Virus record (IMG/VR): IMGVR_UViG_3300044802_000046
Location: 1-64,000 of that record
Strand: one strand, 5' to 3'
From: a virus
Length of the DNA: 64,000 nt
Part shown: positions 7,070 to 14,773 of the stretch, piece by piece
Numbering within the stretch: the first letter of the stretch is position 1
Layout: every line of letters begins with the position of its first letter
Notes under the pieces: model-generated
Databases searched by the model: none
What the model was told of the DNA's origin: nothing
Seen by the model: only the letters and a program-made list of their open reading frames with translations
Position numbers and translations under genes: made by a program

Positions 7070-7480
7070 ATGAGTATTTATTCAAAACTTTATTGGCTAA
7101 CTAGGCTAGATGGAATTCAAGGATTGTTTATTGCATTTGCCGTAATTGCTTTTGTCGCAGCCATAGCTATAGCTGTATATGCAATATGTAGTGCAGATTT
7201 TGATGAATTTCATGAAAAGGAAATTGAAAAACGAAAGGCGTCAAGAAAGTCGTTGCTTAAAAAAATAAATTGGATTATTCCTTTAGGGTTTACATTTACT
7301 ATCATAAGTATTTTAATTCCAAATAAAAACGAAATGATATTCATTGTTGCCGGAGGTAAAACAATTGATTGGGTTCAAAAGGATACTAGTATCTGTAAAA
7401 TACCATCTCAAACAACTGCTATTATTTCTGATTTCTTAGATAAGCAAATTAAGAAGATGAACGAAAAACCTGATAAATAA
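7070..7480 (+). CDS. Small membrane protein (136 aa)
   Basis: Two predicted transmembrane helices: about residues 15-38 (GLFIAFAVIAFVAAIAIAVY) and about 65-83 (WIIPLGFTFTIISILI), with a charged stretch between them (EIEKRKASRKSLLKK). The C-terminus (KTIDWVQKDTSICKIP...) resembles other Bacteroidota phage membrane proteins with a TID.V..D tail. Its stop overlaps the next ATG by one base. Role unknown. Confidence 0.75.
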   Translation: MSIYSKLYWLTRLDGIQGLFIAFAVIAFVAAIAIAVYAICSADFDEFHEKEIEKRKASRKSLLKKINWIIPLGFTFTIISILIPNKNEMIFIVAGGKTIDWVQKDTSICKIPSQTTAIISDFLDKQIKKMNEKPDK

Positions 7481-8430
7481 TGGAAACATCAGAAATAAGA
7501 GATATTGAAGTTGTCGAAAACATGCTCAGGATCGGCAACTTCAATAAAATGTTCAGAGTAAACTACATGGGCTATAGGCTCTACATTCAGCAAGAACCAT
7601 TTGAGTACTTCTCTGGACTTACAGGGGCTTTGAGCGCAGCAACCTTTGTCGGTAATCCCGACCATAAAAGGCTTGTAAAGTGGCGCGAAAAAATGGTCGG
7701 TTCATTCGGTGAAAAAAATACTGACGACTACGTAGGTATGACGGCAGATTTTGGAACCCTACTTCACATGGCTCTAGTTACCATAAAAGAAAAAGGCGGC
7801 ATCAATTGGAGTGAAGAGAAAGACAAAGCTTATGATTATTTTGTAAATGCTTACAAGGCAAAGAGTCTTGAACCGGATCTTCGGGTAACAAAAGCGATGT
7901 CTTACGAATACTGTAAACACGTGGCCTCTCTCATGCAATTTATCTTTGAAAGAGTCCATGAAATTTACGCCATTGAAACTCCGGCCATTTGGAAGACGAT
8001 GAAAATAGCTACGCCAATTGATTTATTTTGCTCGTGCCGATGTACTGAGAAAGGAGCGTTTAAAAACGTAACTATAAATCTAAAGACCTCGAATCAAATT
8101 TCAGGTCACCAGATGGAGCAAGTTGCTTGCGAACAATTAATGTGGAATGAGACATATGAAATTCAAGCTGAAAATACGGCTATCCTAAGAACTAAGGATT
8201 GGATAGATTCTAAAGTGCCAACCTTCGACTTTAAATACCTAGGATTGGAAGAATCCACTGCTTTATGTCAAAATGCCGCAAATAGGCTCTGGATTTGTTT
8301 AAATAGTGATTCGAGCTATTACCCTTCGCCTACGAACAAATCGTTCAGTGGAGTTACTAAAATAGGGGAGAAGCCGGTTATTATCACTAAGACCCTTAAG
8401 GAGGAATGGGAAAGCGTATTAATTCTTTGA
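7480..8430 (+). CDS. PD-(D/E)XK (RecB/Cas4-like) nuclease (316 aa)
   Basis: Motifs follow the RecB-type order: GTLLHM near residue 89 (GxxxH motif), the acidic PIDLFC near residue 181, NLKTSNQ near residue 204 (the E-x-K position, with Asn replacing Glu/Asp) and QMEQVACEQLMW near residue 212 (the helix with the conserved Gln). Such nucleases act as phage recombination exonucleases or replication nucleases on DNA ends. The neighbourhood of an SSB-like protein and a DEDDh exonuclease agrees. The Asn at the second motif is unusual and might lower activity. Confidence 0.75.
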   Translation: METSEIRDIEVVENMLRIGNFNKMFRVNYMGYRLYIQQEPFEYFSGLTGALSAATFVGNPDHKRLVKWREKMVGSFGEKNTDDYVGMTADFGTLLHMALVTIKEKGGINWSEEKDKAYDYFVNAYKAKSLEPDLRVTKAMSYEYCKHVASLMQFIFERVHEIYAIETPAIWKTMKIATPIDLFCSCRCTEKGAFKNVTINLKTSNQISGHQMEQVACEQLMWNETYEIQAENTAILRTKDWIDSKVPTFDFKYLGLEESTALCQNAANRLWICLNSDSSYYPSPTNKSFSGVTKIGEKPVIITKTLKEEWESVLIL

Positions 8431-8466
8431 AAATAATAGTACTAAATTTAATTTAAAATCGTAAAA

Positions 8467-8991
8467 ATGAAAAATTTATTTTATTTGTTGATCTTATGTT
8501 CATTACTTTATAGCTGCGATCAGGATCAGTCTGGAATTCCTAAATCCGCCTCAGGAGTATCTAAGGCAAATGTCAAGGTGCAAGTAGATGAAAACGGGAA
8601 CAGTGTTGAACAGAATAATATTATTGAAAGACTTCGCCGGGATAACCTTCCTGGATCTATCAAGCATTTATATGTTATTTCGGCATATTCCGGGCAGGTT
8701 ATAATATATTCAACAGTAAAGGGAAAGGTTACGAGCTCAAGTAAAAGACTAACTCCTGGTAATGTAAGTAATGAGTTGGGGTTTAGAGTGGATATTGATA
8801 ACGAGTCTTTTCATACAAAGGAAGTTCTTGGCGATGACGGATCTTATGGGAGTTCGGACCCTTACATATATTGGTTCGATGTAAAAGGAGTTTACCACCA
8901 ACATTACTTATCTGGAGGTCAAATAGTCCATATTTCAGATCAGCCAATTGCGGTTAAGTCAGTTATTATAAATATGGAAAGCGAGAAGTAA
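8467..8991 (+). CDS. Conserved lipoprotein (174 aa)
   Basis: N-terminal signal peptide with lipobox LLYSC, Cys17 being the lipidation site. The mature part contains NNIIERLRRDNLPGSIKHLY and VISAYSGQVIIYSTVKGKV, a very conserved segment I recall from lipoproteins in phages and prophages of several phyla. Function is unknown. Export to the outer face of a membrane is expected. It overlaps the next gene by one base and is probably co-expressed with that membrane-anchored protein, suggesting a two-component envelope function such as superinfection exclusion. Confidence 0.8.
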   Translation: MKNLFYLLILCSLLYSCDQDQSGIPKSASGVSKANVKVQVDENGNSVEQNNIIERLRRDNLPGSIKHLYVISAYSGQVIIYSTVKGKVTSSSKRLTPGNVSNELGFRVDIDNESFHTKEVLGDDGSYGSSDPYIYWFDVKGVYHQHYLSGGQIVHISDQPIAVKSVIINMESEK

Positions 8992-9443
8992 TGAAAACAT
9001 TTGCTTGGATAATTTTAGGAGTATTGGGATTAGGACTTTTATCCTTATTTGGAACCTGCGTAAGATCTTGCAGTAATGCCGAAGAGACGGCTTATAAAGA
9101 ATTTAATGCTTCCGCTCTACTTAAAAAGTATGAATACTTTAAAGATATTTCATCTCAATTGGATAAGAAGGTTGCCGACTTATCCGTATTTACAGTAAAA
9201 ATAAAAAGCTTAAAGGCGGATTATGTTGGTAAGGACAGGTCTAAGTGGGCTAGGGATGATCGAGAGCAACTTTCTATTTGGCAAAGTGAATTAGATGGCA
9301 TGAAAGCTAGTTATAATGAATTAGCAGCTCAATACAATTCTGCGATGTCAAAATTTAATTATGCTTTTTGCAATGTAGGGTCATTACCTAAAGGGGCAGC
9401 CGACCCGCTGCCAAGAGAGTTTAAACCGTACATCATAGATTAG
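8991..9443 (+). CDS. Membrane-anchored coiled-coil protein (150 aa)
   Basis: One N-terminal transmembrane segment (residues 4-24, FAWIILGVLGLGLLSLFGTC), then a long helical region (LDKKVADLSVFTVKIKSL; SELDGMKASYNELAAQYNS) and the C-terminal signature YAFCNVGSLPKGAADPLPRE. The layout recalls LemA-like proteins, and I recall this C-terminal signature from prophage-borne proteins. Translationally coupled to the lipoprotein upstream, it could form an envelope complex with it. No enzymatic motif. Confidence 0.75.
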   Translation: MKTFAWIILGVLGLGLLSLFGTCVRSCSNAEETAYKEFNASALLKKYEYFKDISSQLDKKVADLSVFTVKIKSLKADYVGKDRSKWARDDREQLSIWQSELDGMKASYNELAAQYNSAMSKFNYAFCNVGSLPKGAADPLPREFKPYIID

Positions 9444-9444
9444 C

Positions 9445-10008
9445 ATGGAAAAACTATTCTTTTACGATCTCGAAACCACTGGCGTTAAATACTGGCGCAA
9501 TGGTATTCATCAAATGTCCGGCGCAATTATGATCGACGGTGAAATTGTTGAAAAATTCAACTTCAAAGTGAAGCCCTTTGAGAAGGCCGAAATTGAAGAC
9601 GAAGCTCTGAAAGTTGGCAATGCTACCCGTGAACAAATTGCAAAATATCTTGAGATGAATTTTGTATATAAGGAACTTGTAAGTATGCTTGCAAAATACG
9701 TGGATAAATTCAATAAGACAGATAAATTTCATCTTGTCGGGTACAACAATAATTCATTCGACAATCCTTTCTTTAGAGCCTTCTTTGTCCAAAATGGAGA
9801 TCAATATTTTGGCTCGTGGTTTTGGCCGGACTCGATAGATTGTTATGTGTTGGCTTCGAATAAATTTAAAGGAGAACGAGCTTCTTTTCCAAATTTTCAA
9901 CAGCGGACAGTTGCTAAAAAACTTGGAATTAAAGTTGATGAAACTAAGCTTCATGATGCCGAATATGACGTATCACTATTAATTCAAATTTACAAATTAG
10001 TATCATAA
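9445..10008 (+). CDS. DEDDh 3'-5' exonuclease, DnaQ-like (187 aa)
   Basis: All three exonuclease motifs are visible: Exo I YDLETTG (Asp8, Glu10), Exo II GYNNNSFDNPFF near residue 105, and Exo III HDAEYD (His170, Asp175). These residues bind the two metal ions and the attacking water in the DnaQ family. The length matches a stand-alone exonuclease domain without polymerase, so it may proofread for a polymerase encoded elsewhere or degrade DNA. It begins one base after the preceding stop. Confidence 0.9.
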   Translation: MEKLFFYDLETTGVKYWRNGIHQMSGAIMIDGEIVEKFNFKVKPFEKAEIEDEALKVGNATREQIAKYLEMNFVYKELVSMLAKYVDKFNKTDKFHLVGYNNNSFDNPFFRAFFVQNGDQYFGSWFWPDSIDCYVLASNKFKGERASFPNFQQRTVAKKLGIKVDETKLHDAEYDVSLLIQIYKLVS

Positions 10009-10038
10009 TACATTTAATTAATCTTTAATATTAAGAAC

Positions 10039-10305
10039 ATGACAAGAGTAGAAATTTTAAAATCAAAAGCAGACAAAGAAAAGAATTCTGATTTCCTTTC
10101 AGTAGGTAAAAAGGATCAGGCCGTTATTAACGCTCTTAAGAGTAAGGCAGAGCTTGAGCTTATCGATGCTGAACAATTCGTCGATGATTGGATTGCCGAT
10201 CCTAACTTATCCCTAGATGATCAATTCTTGGCACTTTACGCTAAGCTTAAAAAAGCCCAGGAACGCATTGATTTGCTCAACGAAATTGAAGCCAAGTATT
10301 TATAA
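10039..10305 (+). CDS. Small acidic helical protein (88 aa)
   Basis: Not recognised. Almost entirely helix-forming (VINALKSKAELELIDAEQFV; YAKLKKAQERIDLLNEIEAK) with net negative charge. It ends one base before the next ATG, which implies coupling to the GHKL-like gene. It could be a small dimeric accessory factor; no evidence for a specific role. Confidence 0.7.
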   Translation: MTRVEILKSKADKEKNSDFLSVGKKDQAVINALKSKAELELIDAEQFVDDWIADPNLSLDDQFLALYAKLKKAQERIDLLNEIEAKYL

Positions 10306-10306
10306 T

Positions 10307-11710
10307 ATGAATATTATCTTCAAAAACAAAGGAATCCTCTCATTGTTGGACATAACAACAATGGGGGACTCCATTAAAAGAGACGATCCGACAAAGATCG
10401 GAAAGTTTGACTCTGGGCTTAAGTACGCTCTCGCTGTTCTGTACCGAAACGGAATAGAAGTTAGTATATTAAGTGGCGATTCTGTATACGAATTCGATAC
10501 AACTACTATTACGGCTGATGATTCAACCAAAAAAACAAAAGAATTATTAGTTGTAAATGAGTATAAAGTGAATTCAGAACCTTCTGAAAGTATATGTAAA
10601 AAATGTGCTGATATTTATTATAATGGATATGTTAATACAGGACCGCATAATCTATGCGAAGGAGCTCACTGTTCAGATATGAATGACTCAGATGAAGATC
10701 CTATAATTCACGTAACAGCATTTAGCCCTCAGCTTGGGTATGAATGGAAGGTTTGGATGGCGATACGCGAATTATATAGCAATTGCCTTGACGAAGGCGG
10801 GGAGGTAGAGTTTGTCAATACCAATATTTCGCCCAATGCAATACCGGGTTCAACTATTATATTTATTCGTAATAAAACATCGCTTATTATTAATGAAATA
10901 ATAGAAAATTGGAATAAATATTTTCTTAAAGATGAAACGCCTATTTACGAATACGACGATCTAAAGATATTCGAAAATTCAGACCCCGATTCGCATTTAA
11001 GATTATATAAAAACAAGATTCTTATACACGAAAACAAAAGTGTTAAAAGTAGATTCGTATATGATTTCAAAAGAGCTTCTATTGATGAGATGAGACTTCT
11101 TAATGATTATAATTCATACGAAAGTCATATTGAAAAATGTATGTGCTATTGTAAGGACAAGGCTTTTATTCAAAAATTAATAGAACGTCATGATGAAGAT
11201 TTATTTGAATCTAAATTATCCTTCTACTGTTCATTGAGTGACGAATGGGTTAATGTTATTAATGACACATACCCCTCCCTTACAGAAAAGGGTGAAGTAT
11301 TTGTGACAAATTCGAATCTATTTACAAAACTCATGGAGGACCCACGAATAGATATTGGATTCAAGAAAGTGAAAGTTAATTCCCCCAGCTATTGTTGGGC
11401 AGATACTAAGGTTGAGATAATAAATCCAAGCTTAAGTGTAACTAAAGAAAAGACATTTGAAGAAGAAATTTTGGGAATATGCAAAGCAAATAATTTTACT
11501 GTCACGTTCCCGGTTATCGAATCTAAAATAAGTGGACTTACCTGTGTGGCCGATGTTCATAAAAAAGTCATATATGTGTCTAAAAATTTCAAAGATTCGG
11601 ATATGTGGGAGATGGTAAAGTCTCAATTTAGAATTGAATCAGATGACGATCCGGAATATTGTTTTAAGCAATACGCAAAACTTATTAATAATAAGTATAA
11701 TGGACAATAA
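10307..11710 (+). CDS. GHKL (histidine kinase/Hsp90-type) ATPase-like protein (467 aa)
   Basis: Start at 10307 (MNIIFKNKGILSLLDI), directly after the previous stop. An upstream in-frame ATG at 10217 lies inside the neighbour. Two segments match GHKL ATP-binding sites: TKIGKFDSGLKYALAVLYRN near residue 30 (glycine-containing lid-like box) and MAIRELYSNCLDEGGEVEF near residue 152 (N-box, RE..SN..DEGG). Between them is a Cys cluster (ICKKC near 98; NLCEGAHC near 117) that could bind zinc. Related proteins occur in other phages without a known role. ATP-dependent conformational function is inferred. Confidence 0.65.
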   Translation: MNIIFKNKGILSLLDITTMGDSIKRDDPTKIGKFDSGLKYALAVLYRNGIEVSILSGDSVYEFDTTTITADDSTKKTKELLVVNEYKVNSEPSESICKKCADIYYNGYVNTGPHNLCEGAHCSDMNDSDEDPIIHVTAFSPQLGYEWKVWMAIRELYSNCLDEGGEVEFVNTNISPNAIPGSTIIFIRNKTSLIINEIIENWNKYFLKDETPIYEYDDLKIFENSDPDSHLRLYKNKILIHENKSVKSRFVYDFKRASIDEMRLLNDYNSYESHIEKCMCYCKDKAFIQKLIERHDEDLFESKLSFYCSLSDEWVNVINDTYPSLTEKGEVFVTNSNLFTKLMEDPRIDIGFKKVKVNSPSYCWADTKVEIINPSLSVTKEKTFEEEILGICKANNFTVTFPVIESKISGLTCVADVHKKVIYVSKNFKDSDMWEMVKSQFRIESDDDPEYCFKQYAKLINNKYNGQ

Positions 11711-11876
11711 AAACAGTAATGAAAGGTCTGAATTGTCAAACATTGTCACAAAGACAATGTCGGAAAGTGAGCGTAAGGAATGGATATACAACCATGTAGA
11801 TGATACAATTATTGGGTTGATTATATATTCAATGAATGATAGTGAGGTTGAAAATGAATTAAATAAAATAAAATGA
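11700..11876 (+). CDS. Small acidic hypothetical protein (58 aa)
   Basis: ATG at 11700 overlaps the stop of the GHKL-like gene. The stop overlaps the next ATG (AAATGAATAG), so the three genes are chained by overlaps. The product (MDNKNSNERSELSNIVTKTM...) is acidic and helical. Not recognised. Confidence 0.6.
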   Translation: MDNKNSNERSELSNIVTKTMSESERKEWIYNHVDDTIIGLIIYSMNDSEVENELNKIK

Positions 11877-12163
11877 ATAGTAATTTAAAGCACACGCCGG
11901 GGCCTTGGTTCGCAGTTGAGTATGCCGGAAGATATAGTTTTCAAAGAAAGGATGAATATGGGGGCCCGGACTTGCTTGACCAGGATTCATGCAGTAGGGC
12001 ATGTTACAATGCAAAATTAGCTGCTGCTGCACCCGAACTTTTAAAAGAATTAATGTATCTCGTAAGATTATTAGAACCTTTAGAAAGAGAAGGCTCTTTA
12101 GATGTTCCCGGTTTAGTAACATTAAATGGAGCTAGAAATGCAATAAAAAAAGCAATAGAATGA
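11873..12163 (+). CDS. HTPGPW-family phage protein (96 aa)
   Basis: Carries the two signatures of a very widespread small phage protein: HTPGPWFAVE near the start and CYNAKLAAAAPELLKEL in the middle. Members are found in phages of Proteobacteria and Bacteroidota, usually among early genes. I know no defined function. It overlaps both neighbours by four bases. Confidence 0.85.
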   Translation: MNSNLKHTPGPWFAVEYAGRYSFQRKDEYGGPDLLDQDSCSRACYNAKLAAAAPELLKELMYLVRLLEPLEREGSLDVPGLVTLNGARNAIKKAIE

Positions 12164-12672
12164 AAATACAAACATGGGTTGACGTAAACGAATTTGGCAG
12201 AAAGGAAATACACGAAAGAGAAAAATTCCAAGATGCCATTTCGAATCTTAAATATGGCCGATACATATACACTATTGAAAAGATTGAAAACATAAGAAGT
12301 CTCGACCAAAACAATGCAATGTGGGGCATTCCTTATGCATTTTTCAATAGGGTATTGAAAGAAACCGGCCATTTTGAGAATCCTTCCAAGGAGCAAACCC
12401 ATGAATTTTGTATGTACTATTGCCTTCCTGATGATTACAAGGAAAGGCTTAAAAAGGAATGGGAAGCTATACCGTCTTTAAGGGATATAAGAACCGGTGA
12501 GCTATTTAAAACACCATTCCGGTTAACAACTAAGAAAATGAGTGTTGAAGATTCAATGCACTATTACTCAAACATGCAGAAATTCTATGCCGAGAACTTT
12601 GCATCAGGCCGGGAAGAGGATTTTATTCCAGATCCTATCCCGGCTCTTTCTAAGAAAAATAAAACAAAGTAA
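12160..12672 (+). CDS. NinB-like recombination protein (170 aa)
   Basis: Contains YTIEKIENIRSLDQNNAMWG, the SLDQN..MWG motif of the NinB/DUF1367-type group, followed by helices and a C-terminal FRLTTKKMSVEDSMHYY segment. NinB (Orf of lambda) acts in phage recombination by binding ssDNA and SSB, a good match to this neighbourhood. The N-terminus and overall length (170 aa) agree with that group. Assignment is by motif only. It is the last gene before the attC-like cassette array. Confidence 0.65.
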   Translation: MKIQTWVDVNEFGRKEIHEREKFQDAISNLKYGRYIYTIEKIENIRSLDQNNAMWGIPYAFFNRVLKETGHFENPSKEQTHEFCMYYCLPDDYKERLKKEWEAIPSLRDIRTGELFKTPFRLTTKKMSVEDSMHYYSNMQKFYAENFASGREEDFIPDPIPALSKKNKTK

Positions 12673-12682
12673 GATAAAATTA

Positions 12683-12810
12683 TAACGTTGGTAATAATAA
12701 ATGTATGGGATTTAAAATCAGTAACCTATCTACATACGCCGAAATAAATTAAAGGTACAATTGCACAATTTATCACTACCGCGCATATGTTTTTTTATTG
12801 TGTGTTAGCG
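12683..12810 (+). repeat. attC-like recombination site 1
   Basis: Begins TAACG at 12683 and ends GTGTTAG at about 12802-12808. Outer arms are imperfectly complementary: AATAATAAATGTATG on the left against CATATGTTTTTTTATTG on the right. The right end GTTAGCGGTTGTTATT is followed 13 bases later by the ATG of cassette 1. Architecture (asymmetric palindrome, terminal AAC/GTT) is that of integron attC sites. Pairing is the weakest of the three. Confidence 0.5.
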
Positions 12811-12828
12811 GTTGTTATTCAATTTTTT

Positions 12829-13032
12829 ATGAAAACAAATAAATCAAGACTTGAAGTAGGAGATAAAGTAGAATTTCACAGCGGAAATTTTGAAGGTTTG
12901 ACAGGGGAAATAATTCATACAGACTGGAATTCGAAGCGCGAAAAATCGATCTACGGAATAAGACATACGGTTGAATTGTCAAATGGAGAAATTGGATATA
13001 TAGAAAAAGCCGAACATTGGCACTTCATTTAA
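12829..13032 (+). CDS. Cassette 1 protein, KOW/SH3-like (67 aa)
   Basis: The start at 12829 (MKTNKSRLEVGDKVEFH) is preferred over an in-frame ATG at 12787, which lies inside the attC-like site. The protein looks like a single SH3-type barrel: VGDKVEFHSGNFEGLTGEII, then IRHTVELSNGEIGYIEKAEHW. KOW/SH3 modules bind nucleic acid or proteins; the target is unknown. The gene sits directly between attC-like sites 1 and 2 with eight bases after its stop, as expected for a promoterless integron cassette gene. Confidence 0.65.
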   Translation: MKTNKSRLEVGDKVEFHSGNFEGLTGEIIHTDWNSKREKSIYGIRHTVELSNGEIGYIEKAEHWHFI

Positions 13033-13039
13033 TAATTAT

Positions 13040-13166
13040 TAACGTTTATAATATCAAATGGCTGGGATTCGGTGCTACTAACTTATCTCTCGCCACAAAA
13101 CTAAAAGGTAGCAAGCTGGCTAATAAACCCACTGACACCCAGCTATTTTATATTATGTGTTAGCGG
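13040..13166 (+). repeat. attC-like recombination site 2
   Basis: TAACG at 13040 and GTGTTAG at 13157-13163. The arms ATAATATCAAATGGCTGGG (13048-13066) and CCCAGCTATTTTATATTAT (13138-13156) pair with only two mismatched positions. The left strand has an extra base in the spacer relative to the right one, an asymmetry typical of attC. The right end GTTAGCGGTAGTTATT agrees with site 1 at all but one of 16 positions. Confidence 0.65.
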
Positions 13167-13175
13167 TAGTTATTT

Positions 13176-13559
13176 ATGGAACATTTAGAATTTTCTGAAA
13201 AATTAAATCAATTAGGCTGTTCATTTAGAAGCACGAATATTGAAAATAAAGTTAAAACTATTGAAATACCCAACACATTTGGAAAATCAGAATTTGTTGA
13301 GATTAAGAATTTTCAATGTGAATATGTTGGGCTTAACGCATTTTCAAGACCAACGCCACTTCAAGCTGTGATAAGCGAAGCAATAGATATTGATAGCTGG
13401 AAACATAGTTGGCACAATGAAATAAAACCAGAGAATTATGAAAAATTCAGAGAGATTATTCAGGAGAAAATGATTAAAAGAGCGGAAGAAATGGACTTTT
13501 TATCAACTGTCTATTTTCAATTGCAACATGAAATATCAAATCGGAGTGCGGATTTATAA
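13176..13559 (+). CDS. Cassette 2 protein, unknown (127 aa)
   Basis: Not recognised. An N-terminal QLGCSFRSTNIENKVKTIEI segment, a central IKNFQCEYVGLNAFSRPTPL and a helical C-terminus (YEKFREIIQEKMIKRAEEMD). It lies 13 bases behind the GTTAG end of site 2 and eight bases before the TAAC of site 3, so it forms a complete cassette. Unknown function is typical of cassette genes. Soluble; no membrane segment. Confidence 0.65.
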   Translation: MEHLEFSEKLNQLGCSFRSTNIENKVKTIEIPNTFGKSEFVEIKNFQCEYVGLNAFSRPTPLQAVISEAIDIDSWKHSWHNEIKPENYEKFREIIQEKMIKRAEEMDFLSTVYFQLQHEISNRSADL

Positions 13560-13566
13560 TTACCAC

Positions 13567-13653
13567 TAACGATGGGCATAAGAAACGTGGCCTTGCAACC
13601 ACTTTCAAAATGCCTACCAGCTTTCCGGCCATGTTTTTTATGCCGTGTTATGT
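13567..13653 (+). repeat. attC-like recombination site 3
   Basis: TAACG at 13567, GTGTTATG at 13645-13652. The arms GGCATAAGAAACGTGGCC (13575-13592) and GGCCATGTTTTTTATGCC (13627-13644) are complementary at 16 of 18 positions. Shorter (87 bases) than sites 1 and 2. The 60 bases that follow (to about 13710) hold no gene; they contain a CACAACGAAGCAC stretch that may be the remnant of a further site. Confidence 0.65.
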
Positions 13654-13715
13654 ACTGGCGCATTATCAGGCACATAGCACACAACGAAGCACGGTAATTT
13701 TATTATTTTTTTAGG

Positions 13716-13895
13716 GTGGGTTATTTTTCTTTAAAATTACTTGTCAGTATTGTACAAGATATATCCGCCATCCTTGGTTTAAAAACTTTAACCTCTTTTT
13801 CGAAAAGTGAAAAAATATCATATCCAGCTGCTGCAAAAAGAAAGACTGATAGATTAAAAATAGATACTATTGAGTTTATAATTGACAATGAATAA
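13716..13895 (+). CDS. Possible small protein with GTG start (59 aa)
   Basis: A 59-codon frame from GTG at 13716 ends two bases before the next ATG. The product ends SYPAAAKRKTDRLKIDTIEF followed by IIDNE, which looks natural. DISAILGLKTLTSF near residue 16 could be a helix-turn-helix. No ATG start is available, so it may instead be the tail of a gene truncated when the cassettes were inserted. Confidence 0.35.
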   Translation: MGYFSLKLLVSIVQDISAILGLKTLTSFSKSEKISYPAAAKRKTDRLKIDTIEFIIDNE

Positions 13896-13897
13896 TT

Positions 13898-14236
13898 ATG
13901 ACAAAAATAAAAATGTTTCACATATCTAAAGAGCAAAAAATAATTGCCCTGAAAGAGGAGATGAGGAAAACCTTCATTACAATACCTGATGGACGAATTA
14001 GCCTACTTGACTTATGCGAAAAGGTTGGCATTAAAAACAGGATTACGTACTTCAACTTTATTGAGAAGAGAGTTGAAAGTAAAAGTAGAACAATTAACAA
14101 TGACTATAAAGTAGTTAAAACCGTTCACGATCGTGGATTTGTATTTAACAATGGAATTGAAATTAGAAAGGTTGACAATAACATATTTAACCTATATCCG
14201 AGTATTGATATAATTGAAAGAAAAGAACGTAAATAA
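13898..14236 (+). CDS. Hypothetical protein, possible DNA-binding (112 aa)
   Basis: Not recognised. Basic, with SLLDLCEKVGIKNRITYFNF near residue 30, a spacing compatible with a helix-turn-helix, followed by IEKRVESKSRTINNDYKVVK. It begins two bases after the preceding small frame. A DNA-binding or regulatory role is inference from the basic helix pair only. Confidence 0.6.
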   Translation: MTKIKMFHISKEQKIIALKEEMRKTFITIPDGRISLLDLCEKVGIKNRITYFNFIEKRVESKSRTINNDYKVVKTVHDRGFVFNNGIEIRKVDNNIFNLYPSIDIIERKERK

Positions 14237-14243
14237 TGAAACC

Positions 14244-14417
14244 ATGAGAAATTTAAAGCAAATTTTACACAGACTTTATAGGGTTATAGGATTTTCATTG
14301 ACCGTAACTTTTGGGACTATAATTATAATACCTGCGTGTGTAGGTTATTACATAATTACCGGGAAGGATGTATTGCCAAGAGTGACTGCTCGCATATTTG
14401 ACTTCTGGGGATTTTAA
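14244..14417 (+). CDS. Small membrane protein (57 aa)
   Basis: Start at 14244 (MRNLKQILHRLYRVIGFSLT), chosen over 14214, which overlaps the previous gene. It has a basic N-terminus, one transmembrane helix (TVTFGTIIIIPACVGYYIIT) and an end VTARIFDFWGF. Small membrane proteins with the LYRVIGF...YYIITGKD pattern recur in Bacteroidota phages next to replication genes. Role unknown. Confidence 0.65.
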   Translation: MRNLKQILHRLYRVIGFSLTVTFGTIIIIPACVGYYIITGKDVLPRVTARIFDFWGF

Positions 14418-14419
14418 TT

Positions 14420-14770
14420 ATGGCAAAAATAGCACAAGGCTGGCAATGTCCAGTATGTTTAACGGTCCATGCACCGTCAGTAACTCAATGTTCGTGCCAG
14501 GGAATCAGCCCTGGCACAACAACTAAAAAGACAAGGGAATTATTTACCCCTCCAGATATTCAAGATGTCTACTTTTATTGCAAGGAAAGAAAGAATGATG
14601 TAGATCCGGATAAGTGGTTCAACTTTTATACAGCTAAGAACTGGATGATCGGTAAAAATAAAATGAAAGACTGGAAGGCCGCAGTAAGAACTTGGGAAAA
14701 GAGTAGTAACTCTTCTGTAGGACAGGATACTAAAATAAGTATAAGATTGCCACAATTTAAAAAACTTTAG
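14420..14770 (+). CDS. Probable helicase loader/replisome organizer-like protein (116 aa)
   Basis: An N-terminal zinc-ribbon-like part (CPVCLTVHAPSVTQCSC) precedes a domain with FTPPDIQDVYFYCKERKNDV and NWMIGKNKMKDWKAAVRTWE. That second part (P..E....Y...N..D...F..FY...W..GK.K..DWKAAVR.W) is the common C-terminal domain of phage replisome organizers and helicase loaders. It is directly followed by dnaB (three bases apart), which supports a loader role. Confidence 0.7.
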   Translation: MAKIAQGWQCPVCLTVHAPSVTQCSCQGISPGTTTKKTRELFTPPDIQDVYFYCKERKNDVDPDKWFNFYTAKNWMIGKNKMKDWKAAVRTWEKSSNSSVGQDTKISIRLPQFKKL

Positions 14771-14773
14771 AGT

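Noticed and set aside
12683-13653. tRNA genes or simple terminators in the intergenic palindromes
   Set aside because: No T-arm or anticodon arm pattern and no U tails. The shared AAC/GTT ends and asymmetric arms fit attC-like sites better.
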